Shown: positions 1-10,258 of the stretch, piece after piece
Layout: each line of letters begins with the position of its first letter
Position numbering within the stretch: the stretch's first letter is position 1
Assembly: GCA_037157565.1 (NCBI GenBank)
Contig: JAZHRO010000012.1
Span: 3,374,501-3,438,500 of the forward strand
DNA: 64,000 nt
Reading direction: 5' to 3'
Source of the DNA: Thalassia testudinum
Taxonomy: Eukaryota; Streptophyta; Magnoliopsida; Alismatales; Hydrocharitaceae
The notes under the pieces: model-generated
What the model was told of the DNA's origin: nothing
The model's input: the letters and a program-made list of their open reading frames with translations, nothing else
The model's database searches: none
Program-made: the position numbers and the translations under genes

Positions 1-274
1 ATGTTTGTTTGAAAAACACGTCAGATCTCACGTTATACATGCGTTCGGTTGTGGCATGCTCTAATCGCGCCATGTGGCCTCATAATCGCGCCATCGTGCC
101 CGCACCCGTCTGCACACAACTGCTTCAATTTCACGTAGTGCTCGGGCTCAAACCCTCATCCCACACCTACGCGCGCCCGCGCTAGCCAACGTGTTGCGCA
201 AACCACTTGTTATATATATGCCTTTATTTATGTTTATTCTAATCTGGCCTGGGTCGGCAACGTGTCGACCTCGT

Positions 275-300
275 GGCCATTGGATGAAGATCCAATGGCC
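275..300. promoter_or_regulatory. U3 hairpin, 11-bp perfect arms
   Basis: GGCCATTGGAT and ATCCAATGGCC flank a 4-nt loop. The equivalent hairpins in other LTRs have CCGTTGG and CCAACGG, so both arms changed together here. The role is unknown. Confidence 0.6.
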
Positions 301-353
301 CACAACATGCGGTGCAGCCTTCCTAGATGGGGCGAGGGTGATGAAGCAGCTGT

Positions 354-375
354 GATGGTGCCACGTGGCATCATC
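354..375. promoter_or_regulatory. G-box-centred palindrome in U3
   Basis: A near-perfect 22-bp inverted repeat is centred on CACGTG, with GATGG at one end and an imperfect match to CCATC at the other. The same palindrome occurs in U3 of both P and G family LTRs. CACGTG is the known core bound by plant bZIP and bHLH factors; use here is inferred. Confidence 0.55.
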
Positions 376-828
376 ATGGCCGTCTATCTTCTTTTCCTTG
401 TATCTGGTGATGTAGACCTCCGATCGAGTTGATTTTTGCGTCATTGGTCTACAATCGTCAATCTGGATCCATCTGTACGGTTTGATTCTTCATCTAAGGA
501 TCGGATCTTTGCCCTTTGACTCCATGATCTCCATTCTTCTTTAGACTGTACATAATGTTCTAGTTGTCTGATCGGGACGATTTCAGAAGTGTTGAACTCC
601 CGTCGTCGTTCTGATCAGATCTATCCGGTCTGATCTGACATCCGCAGCTTTGAATCATCTACGATTAAAATCATCTCTCTTTTAGATCATAAAATGATGA
701 TATTATCTATACGGGTACTCAAATTAACTAGTATGCGAACTACGATGCTTATGTATGCATTGACTCGAAGTTATGCTAGAATCTAGCTCAATTCAGGTGC
801 TTTAAGTTGCATGATTGTTGTGCAATCA

Positions 829-1121
829 TGTACCTTAAGGACAAGACTATCCAAAAAAATCTTAAATTAAGAAAAACCAAAAATATAATAAGCAAAAAGA
901 ATTCATGCATTTCTAGGAATCGCGTAGAAATAAGATAAACTACCTCCCTCAATTCGACCTTGGGCCTAAAACTGACAAGTTTAAATTTTGATTTAGTCTA
1001 GGTTAATAAATTTTGATAAACTGGTGTAGAATCGCTTGTAGGCAATCACTCCCACTGTATACTTTTTGACGCTAATATCACTTAATTAAATAACCCTACT
1101 TGTGTTCCTACACATGTTTAC
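829..1121 (+). repeat. U5 end of element F 5' LTR (truncated)
   Basis: This AT-rich stretch ends just before a primer binding site and contains CTACCTCCCTCAATTCGACC. That matches the U5 phrase found in other LTRs here (for example CCTCCCTGTGTTCGACC at 60590). The U3 half is missing. The join to the minus-oriented LTR at 828 is not resolved; the first few tens of bases may belong to the internal end of that other element. The LTR terminus is probably the CA at 1113-1114, followed by a 7-nt spacer. Confidence 0.5.
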
Positions 1122-1139
1122 TGGCACCATTGCCTGGGA
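1122..1139 (+). other. Primer binding site of element F (tRNA-Asp type)
   Basis: The sequence TGGCACCATTGCCTGGGA is complementary to the 3' end of plant tRNA-Asp apart from changes such as TGGCGCC to TGGCACC, the kind left by CpG decay. It marks where minus-strand cDNA synthesis of element F would have been primed. Confidence 0.75.
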
Positions 1140-1882
1140 GGCACCATCTAGAGTTGGTTTTTACTCTTTTCCTTTGATTATCTCTTCTTCCACCCATATC
1201 TTCACGAGTGTTTTTGTTTGTTTTTGTGCAGGTGAACCAGTTGCAAGGAGACACGCAAAAGAGATCAGAGATGTGGGCGAGACCAAGGCGGGAGAGAGAG
1301 CGTGAAGTCGTTGGCATCGCTTGGACCTTTGCGCGTGTTACTGAGGAGGTAGGTGTCCTTCTACTTAACAACTTAGGTTCTCTTGTCACCTTAAAAGATA
1401 AAAAGATAAAAAAATTAGAAAAATAAAAAAACCCTAAAGAAGACTCTTCTTGGGATTTCATTATTTCATGCTTGTTTTACACACATATAAATCAACGTAC
1501 TTGGGCATTACCCATATACAATGCCCTTCACATTCCAAAGCACTTGTATCCTAAGCCTCTTAATCTAAAATTGGTAGTAACTTGACCCCATTAAGGTTTG
1601 GAGGCCTAACTACCTATGTGTGTGCCTATGTGCTATCGCGGGTTCCCGTGTGCTATCAGGTGTCTAAGACTGGGGCAAATGACCTTTCAATCTGGCCTAG
1701 TGGTTCCGCGGTGCTCGTATTCATTCCATAGGTTGCGATAGTAGGTAAATTAGATGTTTATCTCTTAGGTCACATTTAGAGATTAGGAATTTGGATTGAT
1801 TGATTTGTTATCAAGTGCACCTATTCGACATCATCTCGCTCATCCCCTTTTCTCATCTCCCCAATTCTTGTTACGGCAGTGC
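1140..1882 (+). other. Untranslated leader of element F
   Basis: This non-coding stretch lies between the primer binding site and the gag start. It contains CACATTCCAAAGCACTTGTA, similar to leader text in the H, M and N elements (for example near 42325). The short open frames in it have no homologous counterpart and are not treated as genes. Confidence 0.6.
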
Positions 1883-3072
1883 ATGTTTGGGAGGAGGTCA
1901 CAAAACCCTGAACTTGTTAAATTGTTTGATAATTATAGAAGGGAAGAATCTGGTGAATCGTTGTCGTTCTCCGTAAACGTGGCTACTTGCCCACCCCCAA
2001 ATCCTAGGGAGGAATCATCCCCCTCCCAATCCACCAGGTGGTGGTGCAGCCGTCGACCCATTAACTTGCCTCCAAGCCTAAATGGCATTGTACAATGAGC
2101 AGATTGAAGCCATTAGGGAAACCTTGGAGGAAATGCAAAACCCTCCTTAGCAGGAGGAACAGCCTAGGTCTTTGAGCTATTATCAAAATCCTGCTGCAAC
2201 AAAGACCCTTCGACAGATTCACATCCCCGTTGGTGGGGAGGATTTCGAATTGAAATCGAACATAATTTGTCTAATCAACTTCCATTATCATGCACTTGCT
2301 AGTGAAGACCCTTTTCTTCACTTGGAGGACTTAACCTGTTTAACTAGGATGATTAAACCAAGAAATATCGAGTTACATATTATTCTCATGAAAATGTTAC
2401 TATTTTCGTTGCGGAACAGAGCTGCGCAATGGTTGTGCACCGTTTGGAAACTCATCCATTCTTGGGAAGAGATGCATACCACGTTTCTAAGAAATGTTTC
2501 TCAATCGGACACACCAATGTACTTCGTTGTGCTATAACTTCTTTCACGCAACAAAAGAGAAAACAATTTCATGAGGCCTAGGAGAGGTATAATGACCTCC
2601 TCAGGAAATGTCCACATCATGATCTTCCTAAGTGGCATGTAGCCTAGATTTTCTATTATGGGCTAAATGAAACTTTGAGATAGATTGCAGATGCTTCCTG
2701 TGGAGGTAATTTCATGAATAAAGACGAGGATGGAGTGTTTGAACTATTTGAAAACATGAGTCAGAATTCTATGAACAATGCTTCTATTGTCACCTTTAAT
2801 CAAACCAGTGCACCTCGTAGCAGAGCACACGAGGTTGACATGGGACCCTCCCATTCATCCGCTGACTTAAACTTAATTGCATAAAAATTGGATGAAATCT
2901 CCGTTGGGCAAAAGAAGCTAGACGAACTCTTGGCCAACCTTGCCCGTTCTGTGGCTCACACTTCTACTCCATCATGTCACAAACCCAATCCTTCCTAAGG
3001 ATGATTTCCAAAAATCCCGCTTGACTTGCATCATCCTTACTGAGTATCGCACCAAGCGACTCGGTAAGTAAT
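1883..3072 (+). pseudogene. gag: Element F gag (Athila-like capsid), broken
   Basis: Gag would form the virus-like particle that packages the element RNA. The reading starts MFGRRSQNPEL, matching the GRRSQ-type gag starts of H, K and M. Frame then shifts near 2100. From 2172 it reads the capsid core FELKSNIICLINFHYHALASEDPFLHLEDL. Beyond 2540 the same protein continues through several in-frame stops as ERYNDLLRKCPHH, GGNFMNKDEDG and ELFENMSQNSMNNAS. The text ends abruptly at 3072, where element H begins. No pol follows in the window, so the element is cut. Its gag is closer to that of J than to those of H, M and N. Confidence 0.8.
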
Positions 3073-3523
3073 TGATGTGTATACATCTGAATAGCCTAAA
3101 ATGTCTATTTATGCATGTTTTAGTATCATAGAAGCATCATGCATTGTAAATACTACATAACATGTATCATCATGCATTTAGGTCAAATTCTATAAATTGT
3201 ATAGTAATTTGTTCTTTCTAGTGGCCAAGGATAGGGCGATATTTTATCGGGGCCTCGGATTAAAGATCTAGCTGTACAGATCTGATCAGGGGATGATCGG
3301 AGTTTAACGACTCCAAAATCGCCCCGATTGGACTTTTGTAGCATCAAATGTAGTCCGAGAAAGATCAGAGGTCAAAGGGTCAAGTGGTGTAAATCCATTC
3401 TTCAGATGACAAATCCAACCACACGGATGTGTTCAGATCGATGATCGTAGCCCAACATTGTGAAAATCGGTCCAATCCGATATCCGTATCACCATCTACA
3501 GCTCAGAGAAGATGGATGACCAA

Positions 3524-3544
3524 GATGCACCACGTGGCGCCATC
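3524..3544. promoter_or_regulatory. G-box-centred palindrome in U3
   Basis: This H copy of the shared U3 palindrome keeps CCACGTGG and the CCATC end but is one base shorter on the left arm. Confidence 0.5.
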
Positions 3545-3611
3545 TCAGCCACCCAAACCAACCGAAGACCCACTCTTGCCTCTCTCTCCTCAATTGCGCA
3601 GACGATCTCAT

Positions 3612-3633
3612 CCGTTGGATCAAAATCCAACGG
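3612..3633. promoter_or_regulatory. U3 hairpin, 9-bp arms
   Basis: CCGTTGGAT and ATCCAACGG pair across a 4-nt loop. It is the family G version of the hairpin seen in P LTRs. Confidence 0.55.
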
Positions 3634-3762
3634 CTGAGAGAGCTCATCCTCAAAACTTAAACGTGCCTCAAAACGAGGTACGACATGGCACAACGGTCTT
3701 GACGTTGCCTCTGGAGCTGAAGGTGCGGGGTCGAGCCCTCGCAAAGCTCAAATCAAGTAGGT

Positions 3763-4491
3763 GCAGTAAGGCCAATTGCTTAAGTTACTTGGGCCACATC
3801 ACTTTATATAAAAATAACTCATCAAGTAGCTTGCTCATTAGGGTTAACAATTAACGTCAATATCAGTCACTCCACTTTATTTTGATTTAAAGGAAAAAAC
3901 ATCTTCACTCATGTTTGCAAATCTTGGTGTGCCTCCTGAATTTGATTGAAATCGCCTTAATTTAAACCCTAAAAGCTACTTAAGCAAGATTTAAACTCTA
4001 AAAGACACTCATCCAAATAATCTTGCTTGAAAACCCTGGTTGTGCATGCACTCACACTTATTCAATCAATCATTAATGGCACAACCCATTTTAAGAGCCC
4101 ATCACATTCCAAAAGCACTACTATCCTAGGCCTAATCTAAAATCAAGTAGACATTGGCCCTAGGACTCATCAGTCCATTTCAGGACATTTCTCATACTGT
4201 GGTGCGAATTTGTGATGCTTGCTTTCTCCAGAAGGTGCTAAGTTGGGTGGCCCGATTGTCAAATGACTTAAGCCGGCAGGGGTTTGGCATAATTAGCCAC
4301 CTCCAGGACACTCTCCCCCTATCTCGCCATCCCAACTTAACCAGCTTTTGGATTAAGGACAACACAAAATTCATGTTGCAGTTTGAGTTTATTTTGAAGC
4401 ATAGGTCCTTAGGCTACCAAAATTAAGGACAGGATTATTTTGTTGTGCTACAGGGTTCTTATCCCTAGTTGTTCCGACCTCTTCCTAGTTT
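3763..4491 (+). other. Untranslated leader of element H
   Basis: This stretch matches the leaders of M (about 41980-42715) and N (about 48490-49206), with shared text such as AACTCATCAAGTAGCTT, AAAGCTACTTAAGCAAGATT and GGTTGTGCATGCACTCACAC. It has no coding content. Its 5' end, the primer binding site and the adjoining LTR end were lost in the deletion at about 3762. Confidence 0.7.
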
Positions 4492-5723
4492 ATGCTTGGA
4501 AGAAGGTCATTGAATATCTGCTTGGAAGGACCATTAGACCATTCAAGGAGGCGTAGGTTGAATTTCAATCCAATTGATCCCATAACTGATCAACCACCTC
4601 CTTTGCCTCAGAATCCACAAGAGATGCTGCAAAGGCAGTTGGAACAAATGCAATAAATACAATAATGGTTCCAGTGAATGCATAGTCAAAGCGATTAGCC
4701 CTTGAAGGATTTTTATGATCCTTCAAACTACAGGGAACATTCCGGTGTCCAGATTCCAGCCGAAAACATAGAAATCAAGCCCCATGTGTTAAGACTGATC
4801 AAACATTTCCATGGGCTTGGCTCTGAAGACCCGTTTCAACATTTGGAGGACCTGACCACTTTGGTCCAGACCACCAAAGCATAAAACGTCGACAAGGAGT
4901 AAATGATCATGAGGCTTTTCCCCCACTCTCTTAGGGATAAGGCTGCACATTGGTACCAGACAATTGGAAGGCCGATCGCAACTTGAAATGGTCATAAATC
5001 GGCTTTCTTAAAGAAATTCTTTCCAGTTGGGCATAGCAATGCGTTGAGACGGGTGATTATTACTTTCATCCAGTAGTTGGGGGAACAGCTTCATGGTGCC
5101 TGGGAGTGATTCCAAGATCTATTACGGAAGTGTCCACACCACGAGGTGCCGAAATGGCAACTCGTGCAGATCTTTTATCATGGGTTGACTGAGCAACTCC
5201 GTAACCACGTTGACACTTCCTGCGGAGGAAATTTTTTTAACAAAGATGCAGATAGTGCGGATGAATTGTTTGAGGAAATGAGTGAGAATTCCATCAATCA
5301 TGCTTCCATGGATACTTTTAACCGATCCCAACAACCCAGATCAAATGTTAATGAGGTCCATGATTCTTGTTCATTTGATATGGAATTGATTTGTAATAAA
5401 CTAGATAAGATGGACCTAGTTACCAAAAGAATGGAAGAGTGAATGGCTAGAAACTCTACAAATACTTCTCGATCCACTCAATCCCAGAACTCAGGATTCC
5501 ATTCTTCATGAGCTCCTATTGGACCGGAGTTCGTGAATCAACTAGAAGCGGCTCAACCTGTGAGCCAACATTGCTCAGAACCTCATGGGTTCCAAACTAG
5601 GGCCTTTGATCCCAATTTCTCTGATCCCTCTTCTTTCCCACCATCCTCACCCTATGAGGATGTGTATGTTATACATGAGAACGTTAGATCCAACCCATAT
5701 TCTAACTCTTATAATCCGAGTTG
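4492..5723 (+). pseudogene. gag: Element H gag, first part, broken
   Basis: The start reads MLGRRSLN followed by LEGPLDHSRRRR, the same N-terminus as the M and N gag proteins. Stops and shifts interrupt it, but the order is clear: KDFYDPSNY near 4700, the capsid core PHVLRLIKHFHGLGSEDPFQHLEDLTTL (4785-4870), KWQLVQIFYHGLTEQLRNH (5150-5210), CGGNFFNKDADSADELFEEMSENS (5220-5290) and CNKLDKMDLVTKRMEE (5390-5440). It stops at 5723 where a Q-family LTR entered; the protein continues at 33016. Confidence 0.85.
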
Positions 5724-6478
5724 TGTACGAGGCAAATAGCCTATATCACTTTTGCAATTTATGTGGCTGTGTTGCTTCGAAGACCCTCGATGTGGAACTA
5801 AATCTGCAGGACTTCTCCTTGCACAGCTGCTATGAGATCTTCATCCAGTTGACGCATGGCAGTGGAAAAAGCTTCTAAGTAGGGACTTGGGATGAGACCT
5901 GGAACCATTCCGCACTTCCTGGGTGTTCAACCTAGAGCTATTACTACCTGGAACTCAAATAATGCGGTGGCATTGATGCTGGTAGTGGCAGAGACACGAC
6001 GAACACCTGAAAGGAGAAGCATGACCTTTTGGCCTAATTAAATACATTCACTAGTATCGCCGGAGGGTGTGGAATGTGTTGGTGGTGGTTTCGTGGTGTG
6101 TGGAGGTGCGTGGTGGTTGGACGGAGTTGGGAACGAAAGCCGGTGATGGGTGTGTTCGAGTGTTGTCATGAGAGTGTGAATGATGAAATAAAGAGAGGGC
6201 TTTGGTTTGTGAGGTCGTGGCGGAGGTGTAGGTCGTGGTGTGAGGTGGATGGAGGGGTGTAGCGGTGGGGATGCCTCGCCGGAGTGGTCGTCGGACGCAG
6301 AGAAGATAGAGGTGATTCATGGTGTCGAGTGGTCCAATTGAGAGATAGAGAGAAACTAATCTATGATTCTAAATAAACCTAACTAGCTACTCTAATGGAC
6401 GAAAGGGGGGGGGAGATCCGCATTGGTTTTGGCACACCAACGACAGAGAAGACGAACTCTCCGGTAGGGGTCAGACGG
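5724..6478 (-). repeat. Family Q LTR inside H gag, left part
   Basis: From about 6059 to 6478 the sequence follows the solo Q LTR near 57060-57250 (CGCCGGAGGGTG, AACCTAACTA, and an AGAAG block before the GACGG site). The leftmost 335 bp are only weakly similar to Q (an AGTTGACGCATGGCAGT block against AGTTGCCGTCAATGGCAGT near 56760), and about 1 kb present in the solo copy is missing. With 31835-33015 it makes one interrupted LTR in minus orientation. No clean target duplication is visible at the H junctions. Positions 6474-6478 (GACGG) are the target duplication of the P/J insertion. Confidence 0.65.
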
Positions 6479-6921
6479 TGATTACACAACAATCATAGGC
6501 CCTAACTCGCCTGAATTAAGCTAGAACTTAGCTTAACATGAACATTCTGCATGCATACACATCATATTTTGCATTGTAGTTGATATATGTGTTTTATGTA
6601 TTAAACTATGTTATTTGAGAGGTATTAACGATGGCAAGTAATCTAGGGCTGCAGATGACCGATCCAACCTTATGGATTTGTTCAAAATAATGACGAGAGT
6701 CCAATGCATGCAAGATAGCATCCATCAGACTCCCATAGCACCCTAGGGAGTCTGCAGAAGAGCAAGAGTCAAGGGGTGAATTGAAGAAGATCCAGACCTT
6801 AGATGACAAATCCAACTGCACGGATGGATCCAGATCGACGTTTGCAGTCCAGTGGCGCAAAAATCAACTTAATTGGAGGCCTACATCATCAGATATAAAG
6901 AGAAGAAGAACGGACGGCCAT

Positions 6922-6943
6922 GATGGTATCACGTGGCACCATC
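6922..6943. promoter_or_regulatory. G-box-centred palindrome in U3
   Basis: This P(+) copy has GATGG, a CACGTGG core and CCATC. It differs from a perfect palindrome in the left half (TATC instead of TGCC). Confidence 0.55.
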
Positions 6944-6998
6944 ACAGCCACCCCTCACCGCACCCCCAACCCCTGAAGGCACCTCGCCTCACAGAGTG

Positions 6999-7024
6999 GG
7001 CCGTTGGATCTTCATCCAACGGCC
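6999..7024. promoter_or_regulatory. U3 hairpin, 11-bp perfect arms
   Basis: GGCCGTTGGAT and ATCCAACGGCC flank the loop CTTC. It is the best-preserved copy of the hairpin. Confidence 0.6.
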
Positions 7025-7456
7025 ACGAACGTGCCACATCGCCACCCAGAACAGATCAATACAAATATAATTAAGTATATAAGATAAAGGCTTTACGCAG
7101 CGTGTTGGCTCCCACGTGCACGCTTATGCACGGGGCGCAGGTTCGAGCTCGGCACTGCACAAAATTGATGCACGTGTATGCGGGCATGTGCGATTGGAGG
7201 GCCCAGAGGCATCCATGTGGCACGATCGCGCGGGTTGTTGTGAGAACCGTGCGTAGGATTTGAGTGGCGCGATGAGCGCACGTTTAAGCCGTCTGATTGC
7301 AAGATCGGACGATTGAGATGATGAGGTGAGATTTGAAGATGAAAATGTGAAGAATCAGTGCAGGTGCATGGGAGCTGTACGATGAAGATCTAAGGGTGCA
7401 GAATGCACCACGTGGTAGCATAAGAAAGAAACGGGGAAGAAGAAGGATTTGCAAAG

Positions 7457-7467
7457 CTTATAAAAGG
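7457..7467 (+). promoter_or_regulatory. TATA box of family P LTR
   Basis: CTTATAAAAGG stands about 980 bp into the LTR and is followed by a CT-rich start region. Its inverted partner at 8521 is equally placed in the other LTR. Confidence 0.65.
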
Positions 7468-7954
7468 ACCTAAGGCCCCCCTTAGAGAACAACTCTCTCT
7501 TAACTCTCCCTTCATTCTCTTCTTCTTCTTCCTTCTTCTACCTCTCTCTCTTCTTCTTCTTGTCTTCCCTGCATTCCTGCCTCTGTCTCTGCATTTCTGT
7601 CAGAAGAATCCATTGGGCCACCCTGTCGGATTGTCGCTGCTCCTCTCAATCTCTTCAAAAGACCACCACGAACCACCCGTGGTGCCCTTGTTCTGTTACA
7701 ATAGTAGTTTGTTTTATGTTTTATTCAAATACATGTATCCATTTTATGTTCAATCTCTTCTTGTGATATAAATATTGTGATTGATTATTCCTTTTACTTA
7801 GCCTTTATATTTGAAATGAACGCATGAAATCAAAAGTGCTTTCTGCCTCCCTATGCGACCGGGACTCACTAATTCCATTAATTATTTGCTCGAAACATAT
7901 TTTGTGCTATACTACAACGCGTTCATCTTTTACATGATTTATGCCCCGAACAAA

Positions 7955-8025
7955 TTGTAGTATATTGGTGAGTATTCCCGCCTGTCACGCGGGTGACCCT
8001 GGTTCGATCCCCAGCAATGGCGCCA
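7955..8025 (+). tRNA. tRNA-Asp(GTC)-like sequence between head-to-head LTRs
   Basis: The sequence reads as plant tRNA-Asp from the last part of the 5' acceptor strand (TTG) to a CCA end. The D arm (TAGTATATTGGTGAGTA), anticodon arm (CCCGC-CTGTCAC-GCGGG, anticodon GTC) and T arm with GGTTCGATCC (B box) are all present. About four 5'-most nucleotides are missing; LTR spacer bases stand in their place, so only four of seven acceptor pairs form. CCA in the DNA is not normal for a nuclear tRNA gene and points to a copied mature tRNA. The last 18 nt are the complement of a primer binding site and carry the element's own variants (CAGCAATGG), which unbalance the T stem. I infer a reverse-transcribed primer, not a working tRNA gene. 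Confidence 0.85.
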
Positions 8026-8520
8026 ATTTGCTCGGGGCGTAGATCACGTAAAAGATGAACACGTTGTAGTATAGCGCGAAATATGTCTCGAGCAAATAAT
8101 TAACGGAAATAGTGAGTCCTGGTCTATCACAAGGAGGCAGAAAGCACTTTTGATTTCATGCGTTCATTTCAAATATAAAGGCTAAGTAAAAGGAACAATC
8201 AATCACAATATTTATATTACAAGAAGAGATTGAACATAAAGTGGATACATGTATTTGAATAAAACATAAAACAAACTACTGTTGTAATAGAACAAGGGCA
8301 CCACAGGTGGTTCGTAGTGGCCTTTTGGAGAGATTGAGAGGAGCAGTGACAATCCGACAGGGTGGCCCAACGGATTCTTCGGACAGAAATGCAGAGAAAG
8401 AGGTAGGAATGCAGGGAAGACAAGAAGAAGAAGAGAGAGAGGTAGAAGAAGGAAGAAGAAGAAGAGAACGAAGGGAGAGTTAAGAAAGAGTTGTTCTCTA
8501 AGGTGGGGGGGCCTTTAGGT

Positions 8521-8531
8521 CCTTTTATAAG
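8521..8531 (-). promoter_or_regulatory. TATA box of family P LTR (minus)
   Basis: CTTATAAAAGG on the minus strand mirrors the box at 7457. Confidence 0.65.
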
Positions 8532-8982
8532 CTTTCCAAATCCTTCTTCTTCCCTGGTTCTTTCTTATGCTGCCACGTGGCACATTCTGAGCCCTCAAAT
8601 CTGCATCGCATGGCTCCCGTGTGCCCGCACCGCTTCTTCGCATTTTCATCTTCAAATCCCACCTCATCATCTCAGTCGTCCGATCTTGCAATCGGACGAC
8701 TTAAATGCATGCTCATCACGCCATTCAAATCCTACGCGCGATTCTCGCAACAACCTGCGCAATCGGCCATGTGGATGCCTCTGGGCCCTCCAATCGCGCA
8801 TGCCCGCTTGGCCATGCCCGCCTGCATACACGCGCATCAATTTTGTGCAACGCTAGGCTCGAACCCGTACCCCACGCATACGTGCGCACGTGCACGAGCC
8901 AACACGCTGCTCAAAGCCTTTATCTTATATACTTAATTATATTTATATTGATCTGTTCTGGGTGGCGATGTGGCGCGTTCAA

Positions 8983-9008
8983 GGCCGTTGGATGAAGATC
9001 CAACGACC
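8983..9008. promoter_or_regulatory. U3 hairpin, 11-bp arms with one mismatch
   Basis: GGCCGTTGGAT and ATCCAACGACC flank GAAG. One base in the right arm has changed from the perfect partner. Confidence 0.55.
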
Positions 9009-9063
9009 CACGCTGCGAGGCAAGGTGCCTTCAGGGGTCGGGGGTGTAGAGAGGGGTGGTTGT

Positions 9064-9085
9064 GATGGTGCCACGTGGTGCCATT
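9064..9085. promoter_or_regulatory. G-box-centred palindrome in U3
   Basis: GATGGTG, CCACGTGG and TGCCAT make a near-perfect inverted repeat about 75 bp from the hairpin, the same arrangement as in the other P copies. Confidence 0.55.
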
Positions 9086-9528
9086 GTGGCTGTCCATTCT
9101 TCTTCTCTTTATAGCTGATGATGTAGGCCTCTGATTAAGTTGATTTTTGCATCGTTGGACTACGAACGTCGATTCGAATCCATCCGTGCGGTTGGATTTG
9201 TCATCTGAGGTTTGGATCTTCTTCAATTCGCCCCTTGACTCTTTCTCTTCTATGGACTCCCTAGGGTGCTACGGGAGTGTGATTGATGCGATCTTGGATG
9301 CATTGGACTGCCGTCATTATTCTGAACAAATCCATAAGTTTGGATCGATCATTTGTAGCCCTGGATTACCTGCCATCATTAATACCTCTCAAATAACATA
9401 GTTTAATACATGGAACACATATATCAACTACGATGCAAAATACGATGCGTATGCATGCAGAATGTTCATGTTAAGCTAAGTTTTAGCTTAATTCAGGTGA
9501 TTTATGGCCTATGGTTGCTGTGCAATCA

Positions 9529-10258
9529 TACCCAGTTGCCTAAATCTTGCTAGTCCCTAGCAAGTTCAAGACTAAATGCATGTTATCAAGAGTTAAACTA
9601 AAGATTTATTTCTTTCTGTTTCATCTAAAAATTTAGAATGCAGATAATTATGAATATATAATGTTGTAGCTTCTACAACGGATCCAAGAGAAGAGCCAAT
9701 ATACATTTAAAGCTTGTATTTGACTTCTAACAAAATTCTATCAGGATAGGCGAACCTCTTCTCTCAGGGTTATAAAATATTTTCTGATTTTGGCCTGAGT
9801 GTTTGGTTTGGGTAGGAGATGTCTGAGTTAACTGGATTTGTATTTGGTGGCTCACTCTCTTCTGGTGCTTCTTGGGGACTAGTATTTCAGAATTTAGATT
9901 TCCAGATTATTGAATAAATCAACTTGGAGAGGGGCTGGAAAAACTGTGCTCTCTTTAATCTTTTGTACTCTTCTCTCTATTTTTTTTTTCCCTGAGCTCA
10001 CATCTCACCAGATTTGCAAATGTATTTGGTGGTGTCACATGGCATGACACTTTAATTAGGTTCTGATAACCCTATGACTAAGTCAGAAGCCCTCAGCTCG
10101 TATTCAAGTGGTCAGAAATACAGAAGTAGGTTAAGGCTGTATTTGGTGGTTCGTGAGGGTGGTAGGTGTTTTTGCCTGAAAACATTTAATTTGACACACA
10201 TCACGTAACTGTTTCACAGAACACTTTTTTCTTCTTTTATTCTTTTCTTCTTGTTTCT
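9529..10258 (-). other. Element J 3' non-coding region, part next to the LTR
   Basis: On the minus strand this ends in TAGGCAACTGGGTA directly before the LTR. That aligns with TAGGCATGGGGGTA in element N, so it is a decayed polypurine tract. No coding frame is seen. Element K splits the region at 10258/23447; positions 10254-10258 (TTTCT) are its target duplication. Confidence 0.65.
9546..9564. other. Hairpin beside the 3' polypurine tract of J
   Basis: CTTGCTAG and CTAGCAAG flank TCC, an 8-bp perfect stem. Equivalent hairpins stand beside the 3' polypurine tracts of K, K2 and N. Confidence 0.6.

Larger units (their letters stand above)
1..828 (-). repeat. Family P LTR, minus orientation, cut by window start
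   Basis: This stretch resembles, in the same orientation, the right-hand part of the complete LTR at 8029-9528. Both carry the same U3 landmarks: a GGATGAAGATCC hairpin, a G-box palindrome, and a terminus reading TGTGCAATCA on the plus strand, which is TGATTGCACA at the U3 start on the minus strand. The U5 half lies outside the window. An open frame on the minus strand (148-444) is a shadow of the LTR; similar frames occur at equivalent places in the other P copies. Confidence 0.8.
3073..3762 (+). repeat. Family G LTR, 5' part (element H)
   Basis: It starts TGATGTGTATACATCTGAAT and follows the U3 of the complete G LTRs at 46322 and 59057 (TTTATCGGGGCCTCGGAT, GATGACAAATCCAACC, a G-box palindrome and a CCGTTGGAT hairpin). 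Homology stops at about 3762, where the leader begins directly. The TATA region, R, U5 and primer binding site are deleted, so this LTR could not have driven transcription in its present form. Confidence 0.8.
6479..7952 (+). repeat. Family P LTR, complete, plus orientation
   Basis: It begins TGATTACACA and ends GAACA. U3 carries the G-box palindrome (6922-6943), the GGCCGTTGGAT hairpin (6999-7024) and a TATA box at 7457. The transcript start region after it is rich in CTTCTT. U5 carries CTTTCTGCCTCCCTATGCGAC and the end GTTCATCTTTTACATGATTT. It is an inverted copy of 8029-9528, recognisable along its whole length with scattered substitutions. The two arms are separated by only 76 bp. Confidence 0.85.
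8029..9528 (-). repeat. Family P LTR, complete, minus orientation
   Basis: On the minus strand it begins TGATTGCACAGCAACC (9528) and ends CGAGCA (8029). It is followed there by spacer AAT and then TGGCGCC, the order expected of an LTR next to its primer binding site. At its U3 side it is preceded by a polypurine-like GGCAACTGGGTA and internal sequence of element J, the order expected of a 3' LTR. It therefore holds both positions at once, as in a minus-strand cDNA still carrying its primer. TATA box at 8521, hairpin at 8983, G-box palindrome at 9064. Confidence 0.85.

Noticed and set aside
148..444. 98-codon minus-strand frame near the window start
   Set aside because: Similar frames appear in the other P LTRs (6781-7074, 8933-9226); it is the LTR U3 read as protein.
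5724..6058. A minus-strand stretch reading PYLEAFSTAMRQLDEDL, which looks like a helical C-terminus of a gene
   Set aside because: It is interrupted by stops upstream, and part of it resembles Q LTR text near 56760. I treat it as LTR sequence; a captured gene fragment is not excluded.
7955..8025. Functional tRNA-Asp gene
   Set aside because: The 5' acceptor strand is replaced by LTR spacer, the T stem is unbalanced, CCA is encoded, and no T-run terminator follows directly. The B box (GGTTCGATCC) is intact, so some Pol III activity cannot be excluded.
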